A stretch of DNA of 64,000 nt, from assembly GCA_023382975.1 (NCBI GenBank), contig JAHDXO010000003.1, positions 46,632 through 110,631 of the forward strand. The letters are read 5' to 3'. Numbering within the stretch: the first letter of the stretch is position 1; each line of letters opens with the position of its first letter. Position numbers and translations under genes: made by a program. Positions 26,060 to 35,749 of the stretch are shown here, in pieces. Source of the DNA: Pirellulaceae bacterium (lineage in GTDB: Bacteria > Planctomycetota > Planctomycetia > Pirellulales > Pirellulaceae). The notes under the pieces were generated by a model that worked only from the letters and a program-made list of their open reading frames with translations, did no database searches and was not told the origin of the DNA.

Positions 26060-28726
26060 TTATTCGACGCTGACCGTCTCGACCGTCGTCGCCGTTCCAT
26101 CCAGACGACCGAAGGTGAAACCGTCGGGCTGGTGATCGACCTGGACGCCGCCACCCGGCTGGATTTCGCCGCGAAGCAGTTCGGTGGCCAACGGGTTCTG
26201 GATGCGCTGTTGGATGACTCGTTTCAGCGGCCGTGCGCCGAAGCTGGGATCGAAGCCCTGGGCGGCGATCGCTTGCCGGGCCGCGTCCGTCACCTGCAGC
26301 CGGATGTCCTGCTTCTCGAGTTGGCTTTGCAGCAGCCCGATCTGCAGATCCACGATCCGCCGGATCTCGGCGCGGGTCAACGGGTGGAAAACGATGATAT
26401 CGTCGATGCGGTTCAGGAATTCGGGCAGGAAACTGGCGTGCAGGACTTGCTTGACCGCCGACTGCATCTCCTCTTCCCGACCGCCTTCTTCGGCCACCTG
26501 TTGGATCAGTTGGCTGCCGAGATTGCTGGTCATCACAACCAGCGTATTGGTGAAATCGACGGTGTGTCCGTGATTGTCCGTCAAGCGGCCGTCGTCCAAC
26601 ACCTGCAGCAAGATGTTGAAGACATCGCGATGCGCTTTCTCGATCTCGTCCAGCAGGATGACACAGTACGGGCGCCGCCTGACGGCTTCGGTCAGTTTTC
26701 CGCCTTCTTCGTAGCCCACGTAGCCGGGCGGAGCCCCGATCAGTCGGCTGACCGTGTGCCGTTCCATGAACTCGCTCATGTCCAATCGGACCATCGCCGT
26801 TTCGTCGTCGAACAGCACCTCGGCCAGCGCCTTGCACAATTCGGTCTTGCCGACTCCCGTGGGGCCGAGGAACAGGAAGGAACCGATGGGGCGGTGGCTA
26901 TCCTGCAAACCGCTGCGGCTCCGCCGGACGGCGTTGCAAACCGCCTCGACGGCCTCGTCCTGGCCGACCAGTCGCTGGTGGATGCGCTCCTCCATCACCA
27001 GCAACTTGGCCCGTTCGGTTTCCATCATTCGCGAGACCGGCACGCCCGTCCAGGCGCTGACCACTTCGGCGATCTCCTCTTCGGTCACTTCCTGACGCAA
27101 CAAGCGGCGTCCAGTGGTTTGCCGACCGGCTCGTTCTTCCTCGGCCTCGATCGCTTGCGTCAATTTGCGACGGCGGACGTCCAGCTCGTACAGCCGCTGG
27201 TAGTCCTCTTCGCCGACGGGCAGCCCGGCGGCTTGTTTTTCTTTGATCGCGGCGTCCAGGTGACCAAACTCCAACGCGACCTGTTCCGCCTGTTGCCGGA
27301 CTTTCTGAATATCGCCCAAGCCCAGTTTCTCGGCCTCCCATTGTTCGCGCAGATTGGCTTCCTGACGCTTCAAATCGGCAATCTCCTCGTCAATCTCCGC
27401 CAGCCGGACGCGGGCCGTATCTTCGGTTTCGTCGGCCAGTTGCCGTGCGGCCAGTTCCAACTGGCGCAATCGTCGCTGGACCTGGTCGATCTCCGACGGG
27501 ACGCTTTCCAACTCCATCGCCAAGCGGCTAGCTGCTTCGTCCACCAGATCGATCGCCTTGTCCGGCAGGAACCGGTCGGAAATGTAGCGTTGCGACAACT
27601 CGGCCGCCGCGATCAGAGCCGAGTCCTTGATCTTGATCCCATGATGCGTTTCGTAGCGGGGTTTCAGGCCGCGCAGAATGGCGATCGTGTCCTCGACATT
27701 CGGCTCGCCGACGTACACCGGTTGAAACCGCCGTTCGAGCGCGGCGTCCTTTTCGACATGCTTGCGGTACTCGTCCAGTGTCGTGGCGCCGATGCACCGC
27801 AAGTCGCCGCGGGCCAGCGCGGGTTTCAGCAGGTTGGCGGCATCCGCCCCGCCCTCGGCGGCACCGGCGCCGATCACCGTGTGCAATTCGTCGATGAACA
27901 GGATGACCGCTCCGCCCGCGTCCTGAACTTCGCGCAGCAGAGCTTTCAAGCGATCCTCGAATTCGCCCCGGTACTTGGTGCCGGCGATCAACGCGCCCAG
28001 ATCCAGCGCGATGACTCGCTTGTTCTTCAGGCTCTGCGGCACGTCGCCCTGGACGATCCGCAGCGCCAATCCTTCCGCAATCGCCGTTTTGCCAACGCCG
28101 GGTTCGCCGATCAGGACCGGGTTGTTCTTGGTTCGGCGCGACAGTACCTGGATCACCCGACGGATCTCCGTGTCCCGGCCGATGACCGGGTCCAGTTTGC
28201 CTTGGTTGGCTCGCTCGACCAGATCGATTCCGTACCGCTGCAACGCCTGGTACTTGTCTTCCGGCGACTGGTCGGTCACGCGACTGCTGCCGCGGATGGA
28301 GCGTAGGGCGGTCAGGATCTCGCCCTCGCGCACGGCGTTCACCTCCAGAATGCTCTTGGCCCGCGATTCGGTTTTCGCCAGAGCGATCAGCAGATGCTCG
28401 GTCGAGACGAATTCGTCCTTCATGGCTTCCGATTCGCGCGCCGCCGCCTCGAGAACCCGCATCAGCGCTTGGTTGGGCTGCGGCGTCGAGCCGCCGCTGA
28501 CACGCGGCAGTCGGGCCAACTCGGAATCCGCCATGCTGCGCAATTGCCCGTGGTTGACACCGACCTTGTCCAGAATGGGTACGACGATCCCGTCCGACTG
28601 CTCGAGGAGCGCCACCAACAGATGCAGCGCGTCCAGTTCGGGATTTCCGCGCTGGCTTGCCAGATTCTGCGCACCGACGACCGCTTCTTGCGATTTGACG
28701 GTCAGCTTATCCATCCGAAATGCCAT
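26060..28726 (-). CDS. clpB: ClpB disaggregase
   Basis: An 888-residue Hsp100 ATPase of normal length. It has a Clp N-domain (to about 150), D1 with Walker [11 protein letters not shown] and Walker [10 protein letters not shown], the long coiled-coil middle domain (about 405-525) that marks ClpB, D2 with Walker [11 protein letters not shown] and [11 protein letters not shown], and arginine-finger and sensor regions. It resolubilises aggregated proteins together with DnaK, whose gene lies upstream on the same strand beyond a pair of hairpins. TTGGAGGTGCTCCGTC in front of ATG 28726 fixes the start. The C-terminal 30 residues are Gly/Val/Asp-rich and look variable. Confidence 0.97.
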   Translation of the reverse strand: MAFRMDKLTVKSQEAVVGAQNLASQRGNPELDALHLLVALLEQSDGIVVPILDKVGVNHGQLRSMADSELARLPRVSGGSTPQPNQALMRVLEAAARESEAMKDEFVSTEHLLIALAKTESRAKSILEVNAVREGEILTALRSIRGSSRVTDQSPEDKYQALQRYGIDLVERANQGKLDPVIGRDTEIRRVIQVLSRRTKNNPVLIGEPGVGKTAIAEGLALRIVQGDVPQSLKNKRVIALDLGALIAGTKYRGEFEDRLKALLREVQDAGGAVILFIDELHTVIGAGAAEGGADAANLLKPALARGDLRCIGATTLDEYRKHVEKDAALERRFQPVYVGEPNVEDTIAILRGLKPRYETHHGIKIKDSALIAAAELSQRYISDRFLPDKAIDLVDEAASRLAMELESVPSEIDQVQRRLRQLELAARQLADETEDTARVRLAEIDEEIADLKRQEANLREQWEAEKLGLGDIQKVRQQAEQVALEFGHLDAAIKEKQAAGLPVGEEDYQRLYELDVRRRKLTQAIEAEEERAGRQTTGRRLLRQEVTEEEIAEVVSAWTGVPVSRMMETERAKLLVMEERIHQRLVGQDEAVEAVCNAVRRSRSGLQDSHRPIGSFLFLGPTGVGKTELCKALAEVLFDDETAMVRLDMSEFMERHTVSRLIGAPPGYVGYEEGGKLTEAVRRRPYCVILLDEIEKAHRDVFNILLQVLDDGRLTDNHGHTVDFTNTLVVMTSNLGSQLIQQVAEEGGREEEMQSAVKQVLHASFLPEFLNRIDDIIVFHPLTRAEIRRIVDLQIGLLQSQLEKQDIRLQVTDAARQAIAAQGFDPSFGARPLKRVIQQRIQNPLATELLRGEIQPGGGVQVDHQPDGFTFGRLDGTATTVETVSVE

Positions 28727-28966
28727 GACGGAGCACCTCCAAGGAAAAGTAGGACACGACGCTGCCCGCTCGGGTTCTTCGCTCAAGTCCACGCTTCAGC
28801 GTGCGGCGCACGACATAGAGGTGTTCGCCCTGTCGCGCCGACGGGAGGGCCTGGACAGGCCCTCGCAAATCCGACAGTGATCTCTTCGCCGCGACTCGGC
28901 CGCCACGTGCGACGATTGGAACGTCGCACTGAATCGGTTCGGAATCGAGAGGCAACGAGCCGCTGG

Positions 28967-29024
28967 CAACGCGGGCTGGCAGCCCGCGTTGCGAACGGTT
29001 TGATTCGCAGGCTGGCAGCCTGCG
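28967..29024. repeat. Pair of REP-like hairpins between dnaK and clpB
   Basis: Two perfect hairpins, each with the loop GGC. The first (28967-28991) has arms CAACGCGGGCT/AGCCCGCGTTG; the second (29006-29024) has arms CGCAGGCT/AGCCTGCG. Both share the core GGCTGGCAGCC, which also occurs in the element near 61.7 kb. The second hairpin ends two bases before the dnaK stop. They could terminate or attenuate the dnaK transcript, or protect its 3' end. Confidence 0.75.
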
Positions 29025-29025
29025 G

Positions 29026-30945
29026 CTACGGATTCTTGACCTCGAACTCCGCGTCGATGGCGTCGTCGTCGCCCGCGGGATGACTGGCCGCTGCGCCTCC
29101 TCCTCCGCCCGCCGCAGCGCCGGCTTGAGCCTTTTCATATAGGACTTTGCTCAAGGCGTGCGAAGCCTGTTCCAACTCGCCGACCGACGCCTTGATCGCT
29201 TGGACGTCGTCGCCCTTGGCGGCGGCGCGGACCTTCTCGATGGCCCGCTTCAGCGGTTCCTTGTCCGCGTTTGCCAGTTTCTCGGCGTTCTCTTTCATCA
29301 TCTTTTCCAACTGGTAGCACATTTGGTCCGCCTGATTGCGGGCCTCGACCAGCTCGAACTTTCGTCGATCCTCCTCGGCGTGCTCCTCGGCGTCTTTCCG
29401 CATCCGCTCGATTTCCGTATCGGACAGTCCGGACGACTGCTCGATTCGCACCGACGCTTCTTTGCCGGTCCCCAAATCCTTGGCCGACACGTTCAGGATG
29501 CCGTTCTGATCGACGTCGAACTTGACCTCGATCTGCGGCACGCCGCGCGGCGCCGGGGGAATCCCCTCCAGGTTGAATTCGCCCAGCAACCGGTTGTCCG
29601 CGGCCATCTTTCGCTCGCCCTGATACACCTTGACCGTCACGGCCGTCTGATTGTCGGATGCGGTGCTAAACGTCTGCTTCCGCTCGGTCGGAATCGTCGT
29701 GTTGCGTTCGACCAGCGGCGTCATGACGTGCCCCTCGGTCTCGATGCCCAGCGTCAGCGGCGTGACGTCCAACAACAGCACGTCCTTGCGGTCGCCCGCC
29801 AGCACGCTGGCCTGGATCGCTGCTCCGACCGCCACCACCTCGTCGGGATTGACGCCCTTGTGAGGCTCCTTGCCGAAGATCTCGCGGACCAGCGCCTGGA
29901 CTTTGGGCACCCGCGTCGAGCCGCCGACCAGCACCACTTCGTCGATGTCGCGAGGCGAATACTTGGCATCCTTCAGGGCCTGCATCACCGGACCTCGGCA
30001 CCGTTCGATCAGCTTGTCGACCAATTCTTCGAACTTGGCCCGCGTGATGGAGACCTGCAAATGCTTCGGACCGGATGCGTCGGCCGTGATGAACGGAAGA
30101 TTGATGTCCGTCTGCGGCACGCTGCTCAGTTCCTTCTTGGCTCGCTCGCAGGCCTCCTGCAATCGCTGCAACGCCATCGTGTCGCGGCGCAGATCGATGC
30201 CGTGTTCCTTCTTGAATTCGCCGGCCACGTAGTTGATCAACTCCTCGTCAAAGTCGTCGCCGCCCAGGTGCGTATCGCCGCTCGTGCTGATCACTTCGAA
30301 CACCTTGTGCCCGTCTTCGTCGTCCAATTTCAGGATCGAGACGTCGAAGGTACCGCCGCCCAAGTCGAACACGACGATCTTCTCGCTGGCCCGCTTGTCC
30401 AGTCCGTAGGCCATCGCCGCCGCGGTCGGCTCGTTGATGATCCGCGCGACCTCCAGACCCGCGATCTGCCCGGCGTCTTTCGTGGCTTGCCGCTGAGCGT
30501 CGTTGAAGTAGGCCGGCACGGTGATCACCGCCTTGTTCACTTTGTGTCCGAGGTACGATTCGGCCGCTTCCTTCAACTTGCGCAGGATCTTCGCAGAGAT
30601 CTCCTGCGGCGTGTGCCGCGTGCCGTCGATCTCGACGTTCACGTAGTCCTGCGGATTTCCCACCACCTTGTAGGGCACCATCTTCTCTTCCGTCTCGACC
30701 TCGTTGTGGCGCCGTCCCATGAACCGCTTGATCGAGTACACCGTGTTGTGCGGGTTGGTGACCGCTTGGCGCCGCGCCGGTTCGCCCACCAAGACCTCGC
30801 CTTTGGGCGTGAACGCGACGACGCTCGGCGTCAGCCGGTTTCCCTCGGCGTTCGGGATCACTTTCGGATCCGTCCCCTCCATAATGGCCACCACCGAGTT
30901 CGTCGTACCCAAATCGATTCCGATAATCTTCTCGCCTTGAGCCAT
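29026..30945 (-). CDS. dnaK: Molecular chaperone DnaK (Hsp70)
   Basis: A 639-residue Hsp70 with all landmarks: [18 protein letters not shown] at the N-terminus, the phosphate loop [24 protein letters not shown], the linker [13 protein letters not shown], a substrate-binding domain, and the C-terminal lid with a Gly/Ala-rich tail ending DAEFEVKNP. It works with DnaJ/GrpE, not in this window, and with ClpB downstream. AAGGAGCATCGACG precedes the start. No CIRCE element (TTAGCACTC-N9-GAGTGCTAA) is seen in the leader, so HrcA control is not supported; see the inverted repeat at 31137-31167. Confidence 0.98.
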   Translation of the reverse strand: MAQGEKIIGIDLGTTNSVVAIMEGTDPKVIPNAEGNRLTPSVVAFTPKGEVLVGEPARRQAVTNPHNTVYSIKRFMGRRHNEVETEEKMVPYKVVGNPQDYVNVEIDGTRHTPQEISAKILRKLKEAAESYLGHKVNKAVITVPAYFNDAQRQATKDAGQIAGLEVARIINEPTAAAMAYGLDKRASEKIVVFDLGGGTFDVSILKLDDEDGHKVFEVISTSGDTHLGGDDFDEELINYVAGEFKKEHGIDLRRDTMALQRLQEACERAKKELSSVPQTDINLPFITADASGPKHLQVSITRAKFEELVDKLIERCRGPVMQALKDAKYSPRDIDEVVLVGGSTRVPKVQALVREIFGKEPHKGVNPDEVVAVGAAIQASVLAGDRKDVLLLDVTPLTLGIETEGHVMTPLVERNTTIPTERKQTFSTASDNQTAVTVKVYQGERKMAADNRLLGEFNLEGIPPAPRGVPQIEVKFDVDQNGILNVSAKDLGTGKEASVRIEQSSGLSDTEIERMRKDAEEHAEEDRRKFELVEARNQADQMCYQLEKMMKENAEKLANADKEPLKRAIEKVRAAAKGDDVQAIKASVGELEQASHALSKVLYEKAQAGAAAGGGGGAAASHPAGDDDAIDAEFEVKNP

Positions 30946-31136
30946 CGTCGATGCTCCTTTCTCCGCAACTGATTCGTTCTGCTGACCGATTACTCGATTC
31001 GTCCTGCCGCCTTGCCCAGCGGCATCGACTTATCCACCTTTTGGTGGCTCGCGTCATTTCTGTGAATGGTACTGCGCGACGTCCCTTCCCAGTAAGCAAA
31101 GCCCGTGCCACATGCTTTCCGACGTCTGGTGGCTCG

Positions 31137-31167
31137 TTGCAAGTGCTTGATGCAGTGCAACTTGCAA
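31137..31167. promoter_or_regulatory. Inverted repeat in the dnaK-pheA divergent region
   Basis: TTGCAAGT (31137-31144) and ACTTGCAA (31160-31167) form perfect 8-base arms 15 bases apart. The whole 462-base gap (30946-31407) between dnaK and pheA has no gene. A small hairpin CCACC-TTTT-GGTGG lies at about 31034-31047 in the dnaK leader. Either could be a regulatory site; neither matches a named operator that I know. Confidence 0.35.
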
Positions 31168-31407
31168 GCAATCAACCAGGGTGAATCGCGAGCGATTTCC
31201 GGATTTGGTCCGACGAGTCTGCCATTTTGGCACGCCCGTTGCCGTTTGATTCTGCGATGTTCTTGACGATGCGACGAAGCGACAGGACTGCTTTTCATGC
31301 CACCAAGCAGGAAGCTATGATTTGGGCGAAATGCGGCGAGGCTGCGGCAAATTGGGCGCCCTCGCCTGAAATCCTCTCCCGATCAGGCGATACAAGGTGG
31401 ATCGATC

Positions 31408-32517
31408 ATGGCAAAACGAAGCTCTCCCCAACGGAAAGTTCCTGGCGGTTCTGCAAGCCAATGCAAACAGGCGCTGGACAAAGTGGACCGTGATCTCGTC
31501 CGTCTGCTGAACGAGCACGCGAGATTGGCCGAGCAATGGGCACGCAGCCGCAGCGAGGAAGGAGGCTTGCTGCACGATCCCCAAGCCGAGCAATCGCTGC
31601 TGCAGCAGGTCGTGGAATCAAATCGCGGGCCGCTCAGCGAACGTTGCGTGCGAGCCGTCTTCCGCGAATTGATCAGCGGGACGCGCACCTTGCTGAAGCC
31701 GCTGCGGGTCGCCTACCTCGGTCCGACGTACAGCTACAGTCATCTGGCCGCGATCGAGCGGTTCGGAAGCAGTGCCGAGTTGGTGCCGGTGGCGACCATC
31801 GCTGCAGTGTTCGAGGAGTTAAACCGGGCCCAAGTCAATTTTGGCATCGTGCCGATCGAGAATTCGACCGACGGCCGAATTGTCGATACGCTGGGGATGT
31901 TCACGCGTCTGCCCGTTCGGATCTGTGGCGAAGTGCAGTTGCGCATACATCACTTCTTGCTGGGCAAAGGCGAACGCGGTGACGTCCTGGAAGTGTACAG
32001 CAAGCCCCAGGCCCTGTCGCAATGCCGCGAGTGGGTCGCGAAGCACCTGCCCCAGGCGCGCACGATCGAGATGACCAGCACCGCCGCGGCCGCTCAACTC
32101 GCCGCCGAACGGCCGGGGGCGGCTGCCATCGCCAGCCTGCAGGCCGGCGTCAACTACGGGCTGACCGTGCTGGCCGACAACATCGAGGACAACAAGAACA
32201 ACATCACGCGATTCGCCGTGATCGGCGACCACGAAGGCCGTCGCACCGGCCGCGACAAGACGGCGGCCATGTTCGAAATCCAGCACACGCCGGGTTCCCT
32301 GGCCGACGCGATGACCGTGTTCAAACGCAACCGGATCAATCTGACATGGATCGAGTCTTTTCCGATGCCGAACACCGAGAGCGAGTACCTGTTCTTCGTC
32401 GAGATGGAAGGCCACCACAGCGACGCCAAGATCAAACGCGCGCTGGCCGCTCTGCAACGGAAGACCGAACGGTTGGAAATCCTCGGTTCGTACGCCAAGA
32501 GTTCGCCCGTCGAGTAA
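31408..32517 (+). CDS. pheA: Bifunctional chorismate mutase/prephenate dehydratase
   Basis: A 369-residue P-protein. Residues 15-95 are an AroQ-type chorismate mutase (LDKVDRDLVRLLNEHARLAEQ). Residues about 97-275 are the dehydratase (RVAYLGPTYSYSHLAAI, GIVPIENSTDGRIVDTL, ALSQCREWV, and the TRF motif with its catalytic Thr in NNITRFAVIG). Residues 280-360 form an ACT domain (TPGSLADAMTVFKRNRINLTWIES) for feedback by phenylalanine. It makes phenylpyruvate from chorismate. The oxidoreductase begins seven bases after its stop, so the two are cotranscribed. AAGGTGGATCGATC precedes ATG 31408. Confidence 0.96.
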   Translation: MAKRSSPQRKVPGGSASQCKQALDKVDRDLVRLLNEHARLAEQWARSRSEEGGLLHDPQAEQSLLQQVVESNRGPLSERCVRAVFRELISGTRTLLKPLRVAYLGPTYSYSHLAAIERFGSSAELVPVATIAAVFEELNRAQVNFGIVPIENSTDGRIVDTLGMFTRLPVRICGEVQLRIHHFLLGKGERGDVLEVYSKPQALSQCREWVAKHLPQARTIEMTSTAAAAQLAAERPGAAAIASLQAGVNYGLTVLADNIEDNKNNITRFAVIGDHEGRRTGRDKTAAMFEIQHTPGSLADAMTVFKRNRINLTWIESFPMPNTESEYLFFVEMEGHHSDAKIKRALAALQRKTERLEILGSYAKSSPVE

Positions 32518-32524
32518 CCCGACC

Positions 32525-33550
32525 ATGAAAACGATCGGCGTCGGAATCGTCGGACTGGGAGCGAACTGCCGCCTGCGGCACGTTCCCGGCCTGCGCCGCT
32601 GTCCGGGAGTGGAGATCGTCGCGGTCTGCAACCGGAGCCCGCAATCCACCGCGGACGCGGCCCGGGAATTCGGGATCTCCCGCACCTGGGAACGCTGGGA
32701 GCAACTGGTCGCCGAACCCAGCGTCGACGCCGTCGTGATCGGCACGTGGCCCTATTTGCACGCTCCGATCGCCATCGCCGCACTGGAGGCAGGAAAGCAC
32801 GTGCTGACCGAGGCGCGCATGGCCAACACGGCGGCCGAAGCACGCCGCATGCTGCAAGCCAGCCTCGCCCGCCCCGATCTGGTCGCGCAAGTGGTCCCCA
32901 GCCCGTTCGGTCTGGAGATCCATCGCGTCGTCGTCGAGTACCTGGCTGCCGGGTTCCTTGGCCAGTTGCGCGAAGCCGTCGTGCTGGGCACCAACGCCTC
33001 GCTGAGCGATCCGACCACTCCCTTGCATTGGCGCCAGTCGGCCGAGTTCAGTGGCGTGAACATGCTGGCCCTGGGGATCTTGCACGAGACGTTGATTCGC
33101 TGGATTCCGGACCCGACCCGCGTGATGGCTCAAACCGCCATCTTCACGCCGCAGCGTGCCGACGGACAGTCCGGCAAGTTGTTGCCTGTCGAAACGCCGG
33201 ACAGCGTCCAAGTCTTGACCGAGTTGCCGGGCAACGCGCGCGGCATGTACCATTTGAGCGGTGCGATCCACCACGGCCCCCCGCCTCAGATCCATCTCTA
33301 CGGTTCGGCCGGCACGCTGCACTGCGAATTCGCGCCGCGCGAACGGCTGCTGGCCGCTGCGGCGGACGAACCGCGCCTGCGCGAGATCCCGATCCCCGCG
33401 GACAAACGGGGCGGGTGGCGCGTCGAAGAAGAATTTATCGACGCCATCCGCGGCGTCGGGCGCGTTCAATTCACCGACTTTGCCACCGGCGTCCGCTACA
33501 TGGAATTCACCGAAGCCGTCGCTTGCAGCGCAGCGTCGAACGCCTCGTAG
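32525..33550 (+). CDS. Gfo/Idh/MocA-family oxidoreductase
   Basis: A 341-residue NAD(P)-dependent oxidoreductase. The Rossmann motif GIVGLGANCRLRHVPGLRR is near the start, followed by EIVAVCNRS, DAVVIGTWPYLHAPIAIAALEAGKHVLTE, where the usual EKP is TEA, and a C-terminal alpha/beta domain. The missing Lys of EKP in this position may mean loss of classical activity or a different chemistry. It is cotranscribed with pheA (7 bases). Its last 55 bases overlap the convergent macrodomain gene. Substrate unknown. Confidence 0.9.
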   Translation: MKTIGVGIVGLGANCRLRHVPGLRRCPGVEIVAVCNRSPQSTADAAREFGISRTWERWEQLVAEPSVDAVVIGTWPYLHAPIAIAALEAGKHVLTEARMANTAAEARRMLQASLARPDLVAQVVPSPFGLEIHRVVVEYLAAGFLGQLREAVVLGTNASLSDPTTPLHWRQSAEFSGVNMLALGILHETLIRWIPDPTRVMAQTAIFTPQRADGQSGKLLPVETPDSVQVLTELPGNARGMYHLSGAIHHGPPPQIHLYGSAGTLHCEFAPRERLLAAAADEPRLREIPIPADKRGGWRVEEEFIDAIRGVGRVQFTDFATGVRYMEFTEAVACSAASNAS

Positions 33551-34047
33551 GCGCTACGCCCGAACAGGACGAAACGGACGAGTTGCGGCTGTTCGTGCTG
33601 CTGCATGAACTGGATGGCCGTTTCGATCGCCACGTTGGCGGCCAAACTCAACGGATACCCGTAGACGCCGGTGCTGATCGCGGGAAAGGCGATGCTCTGG
33701 CAGCCGTGCTCGGCCGCCAGTTCCAGGCACCGCCGGTGCGCGCCGGTCAGAAGTTCGGCTTCGCCCGCTTTGCCACCGGTCCAAACCGGCCCCACCGCAT
33801 GAATTACATAGCGTGCCGGCAGGTTCCCGGCGCCCGAGATCACGGCAGATCCCGTCGGGCAGCCGTTCGGATACCGCCGATCGGTCTCGGCCATGATCTC
33901 CGGCCCACCACGGCGATGGATGGCACCGTCGACGCCACCGCCGCCGGCCAGGCTGCTGTTCGCGGCGTTGACAATCGCGTCCATTTCCTGCAGCGTGATG
34001 TCACCTTCCACCAATTCGATGATCCCGTTCCCGATCGCGGTTTTCAC
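33496..34047 (-). CDS. Macrodomain protein (O-acetyl-ADP-ribose deacetylase type)
   Basis: A 183-residue single macrodomain of the MacroD/YmdB kind. It reads IIELVEGDITLQEMDAIVNAANSSLAGGGGVDGAIHRR, which contains the catalytic Asn/Asp loop, then YVIHAVGPVW and AFPAISTGVYGYP. Such enzymes remove acetyl from O-acetyl-ADP-ribose or ADP-ribose from Asp/Glu. The 3' end overlaps the oxidoreductase 3' end by 55 bases on the other strand. No ADP-ribosyltransferase is nearby. The start at 34047 gives the usual short N-terminus. Confidence 0.94.
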   Translation of the reverse strand: MKTAIGNGIIELVEGDITLQEMDAIVNAANSSLAGGGGVDGAIHRRGGPEIMAETDRRYPNGCPTGSAVISGAGNLPARYVIHAVGPVWTGGKAGEAELLTGAHRRCLELAAEHGCQSIAFPAISTGVYGYPLSLAANVAIETAIQFMQQHEQPQLVRFVLFGRSAYEAFDAALQATASVNSM

Positions 34048-34172
34048 AGTTGCCTCCTTATGCTATGCAGATTAAAGTGCAACGTTGTGTTCCGTTGGTC
34101 CGACACGTGTCTGCACGGCTGCCGCCGGGCGGCTCGCATCCCAGTTCCTCCTATTTTAGGCGATTTCCTGCC

Positions 34173-35087
34173 GTGAAGAAGTCATCGATCACCCATGTGG
34201 TTCTCGTGGCGTTGGGCGTGCTGTTGGCGGCCGATGTCGGCGCGCGGGAATTTTATGTGGACAACCGAGGCGGGGACGACCGTTTCGACGGGATGGAGTC
34301 GAGTACGCGGGGCGGCGGCATCGGACCGTTCCGGACCATTGCTCGGGCGCTGCGAGCCGTGTCGAAGGGGGACCGGATCGTGCTAGTCAACACGGGCGAA
34401 CCGTATCGCGAGAGCATCACGCTGCAAGGAGCATCGCACAGCGGCACGGAATACCAGGATTTCGAGTTGCAGGGCAACGGCGCCATCCTGGAGGGGGCGG
34501 CGCCGATTCCGCCCGAAGCATGGCAGCCGGTGGGACAAGGCGTCTGGCGGTTTTCCCCCAGGCGAACAAGCCACCAACTGCTGTTCCTGGACGGGCGGCC
34601 TGCCGCGCGTGTGGCCGTCGAGCCGGGAACTCTTGCCGTCCCGGAACTGAAGCTGCTGGAATGGTGTCTGTTCGACCGGATGATCTACTTCCGGCCGGAG
34701 GAAGGCAAGTCACCGCGCGACCACGCACTGAGCCAGGCCGATCTGCCCGTCGGCGTCACCTTGCACGACGTGCGCCGAGTGACCATTCGCGACTTGATCG
34801 TCCAAGGGTTTCAGTTGGACGGAATCAATGCGCACGACAATGTGTTCGGCGCCGCACTGGTCGGACTGACGTGCCGCGGCAACGCACGCAGCGGCATCTC
34901 TGTCGGCGGTGCTTCCCGGGTACGCATCGAAGGTTGCACGGTCGGCAACAACGGCGCCGCCCAATTGCGCACCGAAGGCCACTGCCTGGTCCAACTTATC
35001 GACTGCCAACTGCTAGATAACACCGCCCCGCCGATCGTCAGCGAAGGTGGTCGGATCGAGGAGAAGAAGGAAGCCGATCAGCCCTGA
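34173..35087 (+). CDS. Exported right-handed beta-helix protein
   Basis: A 304-residue protein. From GTG 34173 it has a signal peptide (ITHVVLVALGVLLAADVGA), then REFYVDNRGGDDRFDG and GPFRTIARALRAV, the usual entry of planctomycete parallel-beta-helix proteins. Repeated coils follow (VTIRDLIVQGFQLDGI, VRIEGCTVGNN, VQLIDCQLLDN) to the C-terminus. These proteins often bind or cleave polysaccharides; no catalytic site is evident. The same frame extends back to 34050, but the extra 41 residues precede a good signal peptide and are rejected. It diverges from the macrodomain gene. Confidence 0.75.
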   Translation: MKKSSITHVVLVALGVLLAADVGAREFYVDNRGGDDRFDGMESSTRGGGIGPFRTIARALRAVSKGDRIVLVNTGEPYRESITLQGASHSGTEYQDFELQGNGAILEGAAPIPPEAWQPVGQGVWRFSPRRTSHQLLFLDGRPAARVAVEPGTLAVPELKLLEWCLFDRMIYFRPEEGKSPRDHALSQADLPVGVTLHDVRRVTIRDLIVQGFQLDGINAHDNVFGAALVGLTCRGNARSGISVGGASRVRIEGCTVGNNGAAQLRTEGHCLVQLIDCQLLDNTAPPIVSEGGRIEEKKEADQP

Positions 35088-35332
35088 TCGCGAGTTTCGC
35101 AATCGTGGGACGATTCGCAACCTTCGCCATGGTCCGACACCTCGCACCAACTGGCGCCCTGGCCAAGGTACAGATAATCCAGCGCCCGCTCGCCGACCGC
35201 CCCGCCGGACTCCGTGACCGAAGTCAGCCGCCAACCGGCACCAGCCGTTCCGGAACCCGAAGCAGAACCGGCCTCGGAGCAGGTGCGCCCGGACAACATG
35301 CCGCGCGTGCTACCCCGATTGCTGCGCAACAA
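35078..35332 (-). other. Possible gene remnant at left edge of accessory island
   Basis: A minus-strand frame of up to 84 codons. Its distal part (SVTESGGAVGERALDYLYLG, then ASWCEVSDHGEGCESSHDCE) has the GC-rich third positions of real genes here and four clustered cysteines. Its beginning lies in the left inverted repeat. Its stop overlaps the end of the beta-helix gene by ten bases. It could be the 3' end of a gene interrupted by the repeat. No homology is recognised. Confidence 0.3.
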
Positions 35333-35433
35333 CGCGCGTCCGCCACCGCCCTGTTCGTTCCGGTCGGCCGGATATGATCAAGCTCAACCTTGGTCCCGAT
35401 GTTCAGGACACGTCAAAGTTGATATTCAAAGCC
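35287..35433 (+). repeat. Left inverted repeat of the AbiE island
   Basis: This ~147-base segment occurs again, inverted, at 37617-37762, roughly 80% identical by eye. Shared blocks include GCCCGGACAAC, ATTGCTGCGCAACAACGC, GTCCGCC.CCGCCCTG, and TCAAAGTTGATAT. Read outward (minus strand), both copies encode the same peptide pattern, ADRNEQGGGGRALLRSN here. Confidence 0.8.
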
Positions 35434-35664
35434 AGTACAACATACAACCTTTGGCAAACATAATACACACTCGATGTGCATGTTTCGCGCCAAATTATGG
35501 TGTCCTTGTACCCCGACGTTGATTTGTTAAATCATTTTACTCAGCAACAAGTTACGTCACGAGGTCGAGCTGGTTTGATTCCAGAAAGAAATCCCGTCGT
35601 TCAGAGTGTCCGTTACGCCTGGAATGCTACCTAACAAATTATGACGAAATATCAAAAATAAGTA
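35434..35664. other. AT-rich stretch upstream of abiEi
   Basis: About 230 bases without a gene, clearly richer in A/T than the surroundings. It contains ACCTAACAAATTATG (35629-35643), which matches the left arm of the abiEi operator at 13 of 15 positions and lies exactly 50 bases upstream of it, so a second repressor site is likely. The base composition suggests recent arrival together with the toxin-antitoxin genes. Confidence 0.5.
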
Positions 35665-35692
35665 TTGACAAGTGAATTACCTAACAGATAAT
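35665..35692 (+). promoter_or_regulatory. Promoter of the abiE operon
   Basis: A perfect TTGACA (35665-35670), 16 bases, then GATAAT (35687-35692). The start site would fall near 35699, upstream of the ATG at 35750. This also rules out the GTG at 35672 as the start codon. The -10 lies inside the left arm of the palindrome at 35679-35717. Confidence 0.75.
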
Positions 35693-35717
35693 GTCCTTTG
35701 GACATTATCTGTTAGGT
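35679..35717. promoter_or_regulatory. Perfect 18-bp palindrome, candidate AbiEi operator
   Basis: ACCTAACAGATAATGTCC (35679-35696), loop TTT, then its exact reverse complement (35700-35717). It overlaps the -10 element and start site. AbiEi antitoxins are known to repress their own operon by binding inverted repeats at the promoter, so this is the expected operator. Confidence 0.75.
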
Positions 35718-35749
35718 TTCTCCTGGTTCTGTTTTGCGTGCAGTGCTTA

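Noticed and set aside
30946..31407. CIRCE operator for dnaK
   Set aside because: No TTAGCACTC-N9-GAGTGCTAA or close variant is present.
35672..35749. Earlier GTG start for the AbiEi-like antitoxin
   Set aside because: It lies upstream of the predicted transcription start and its codons run through the operator palindrome.
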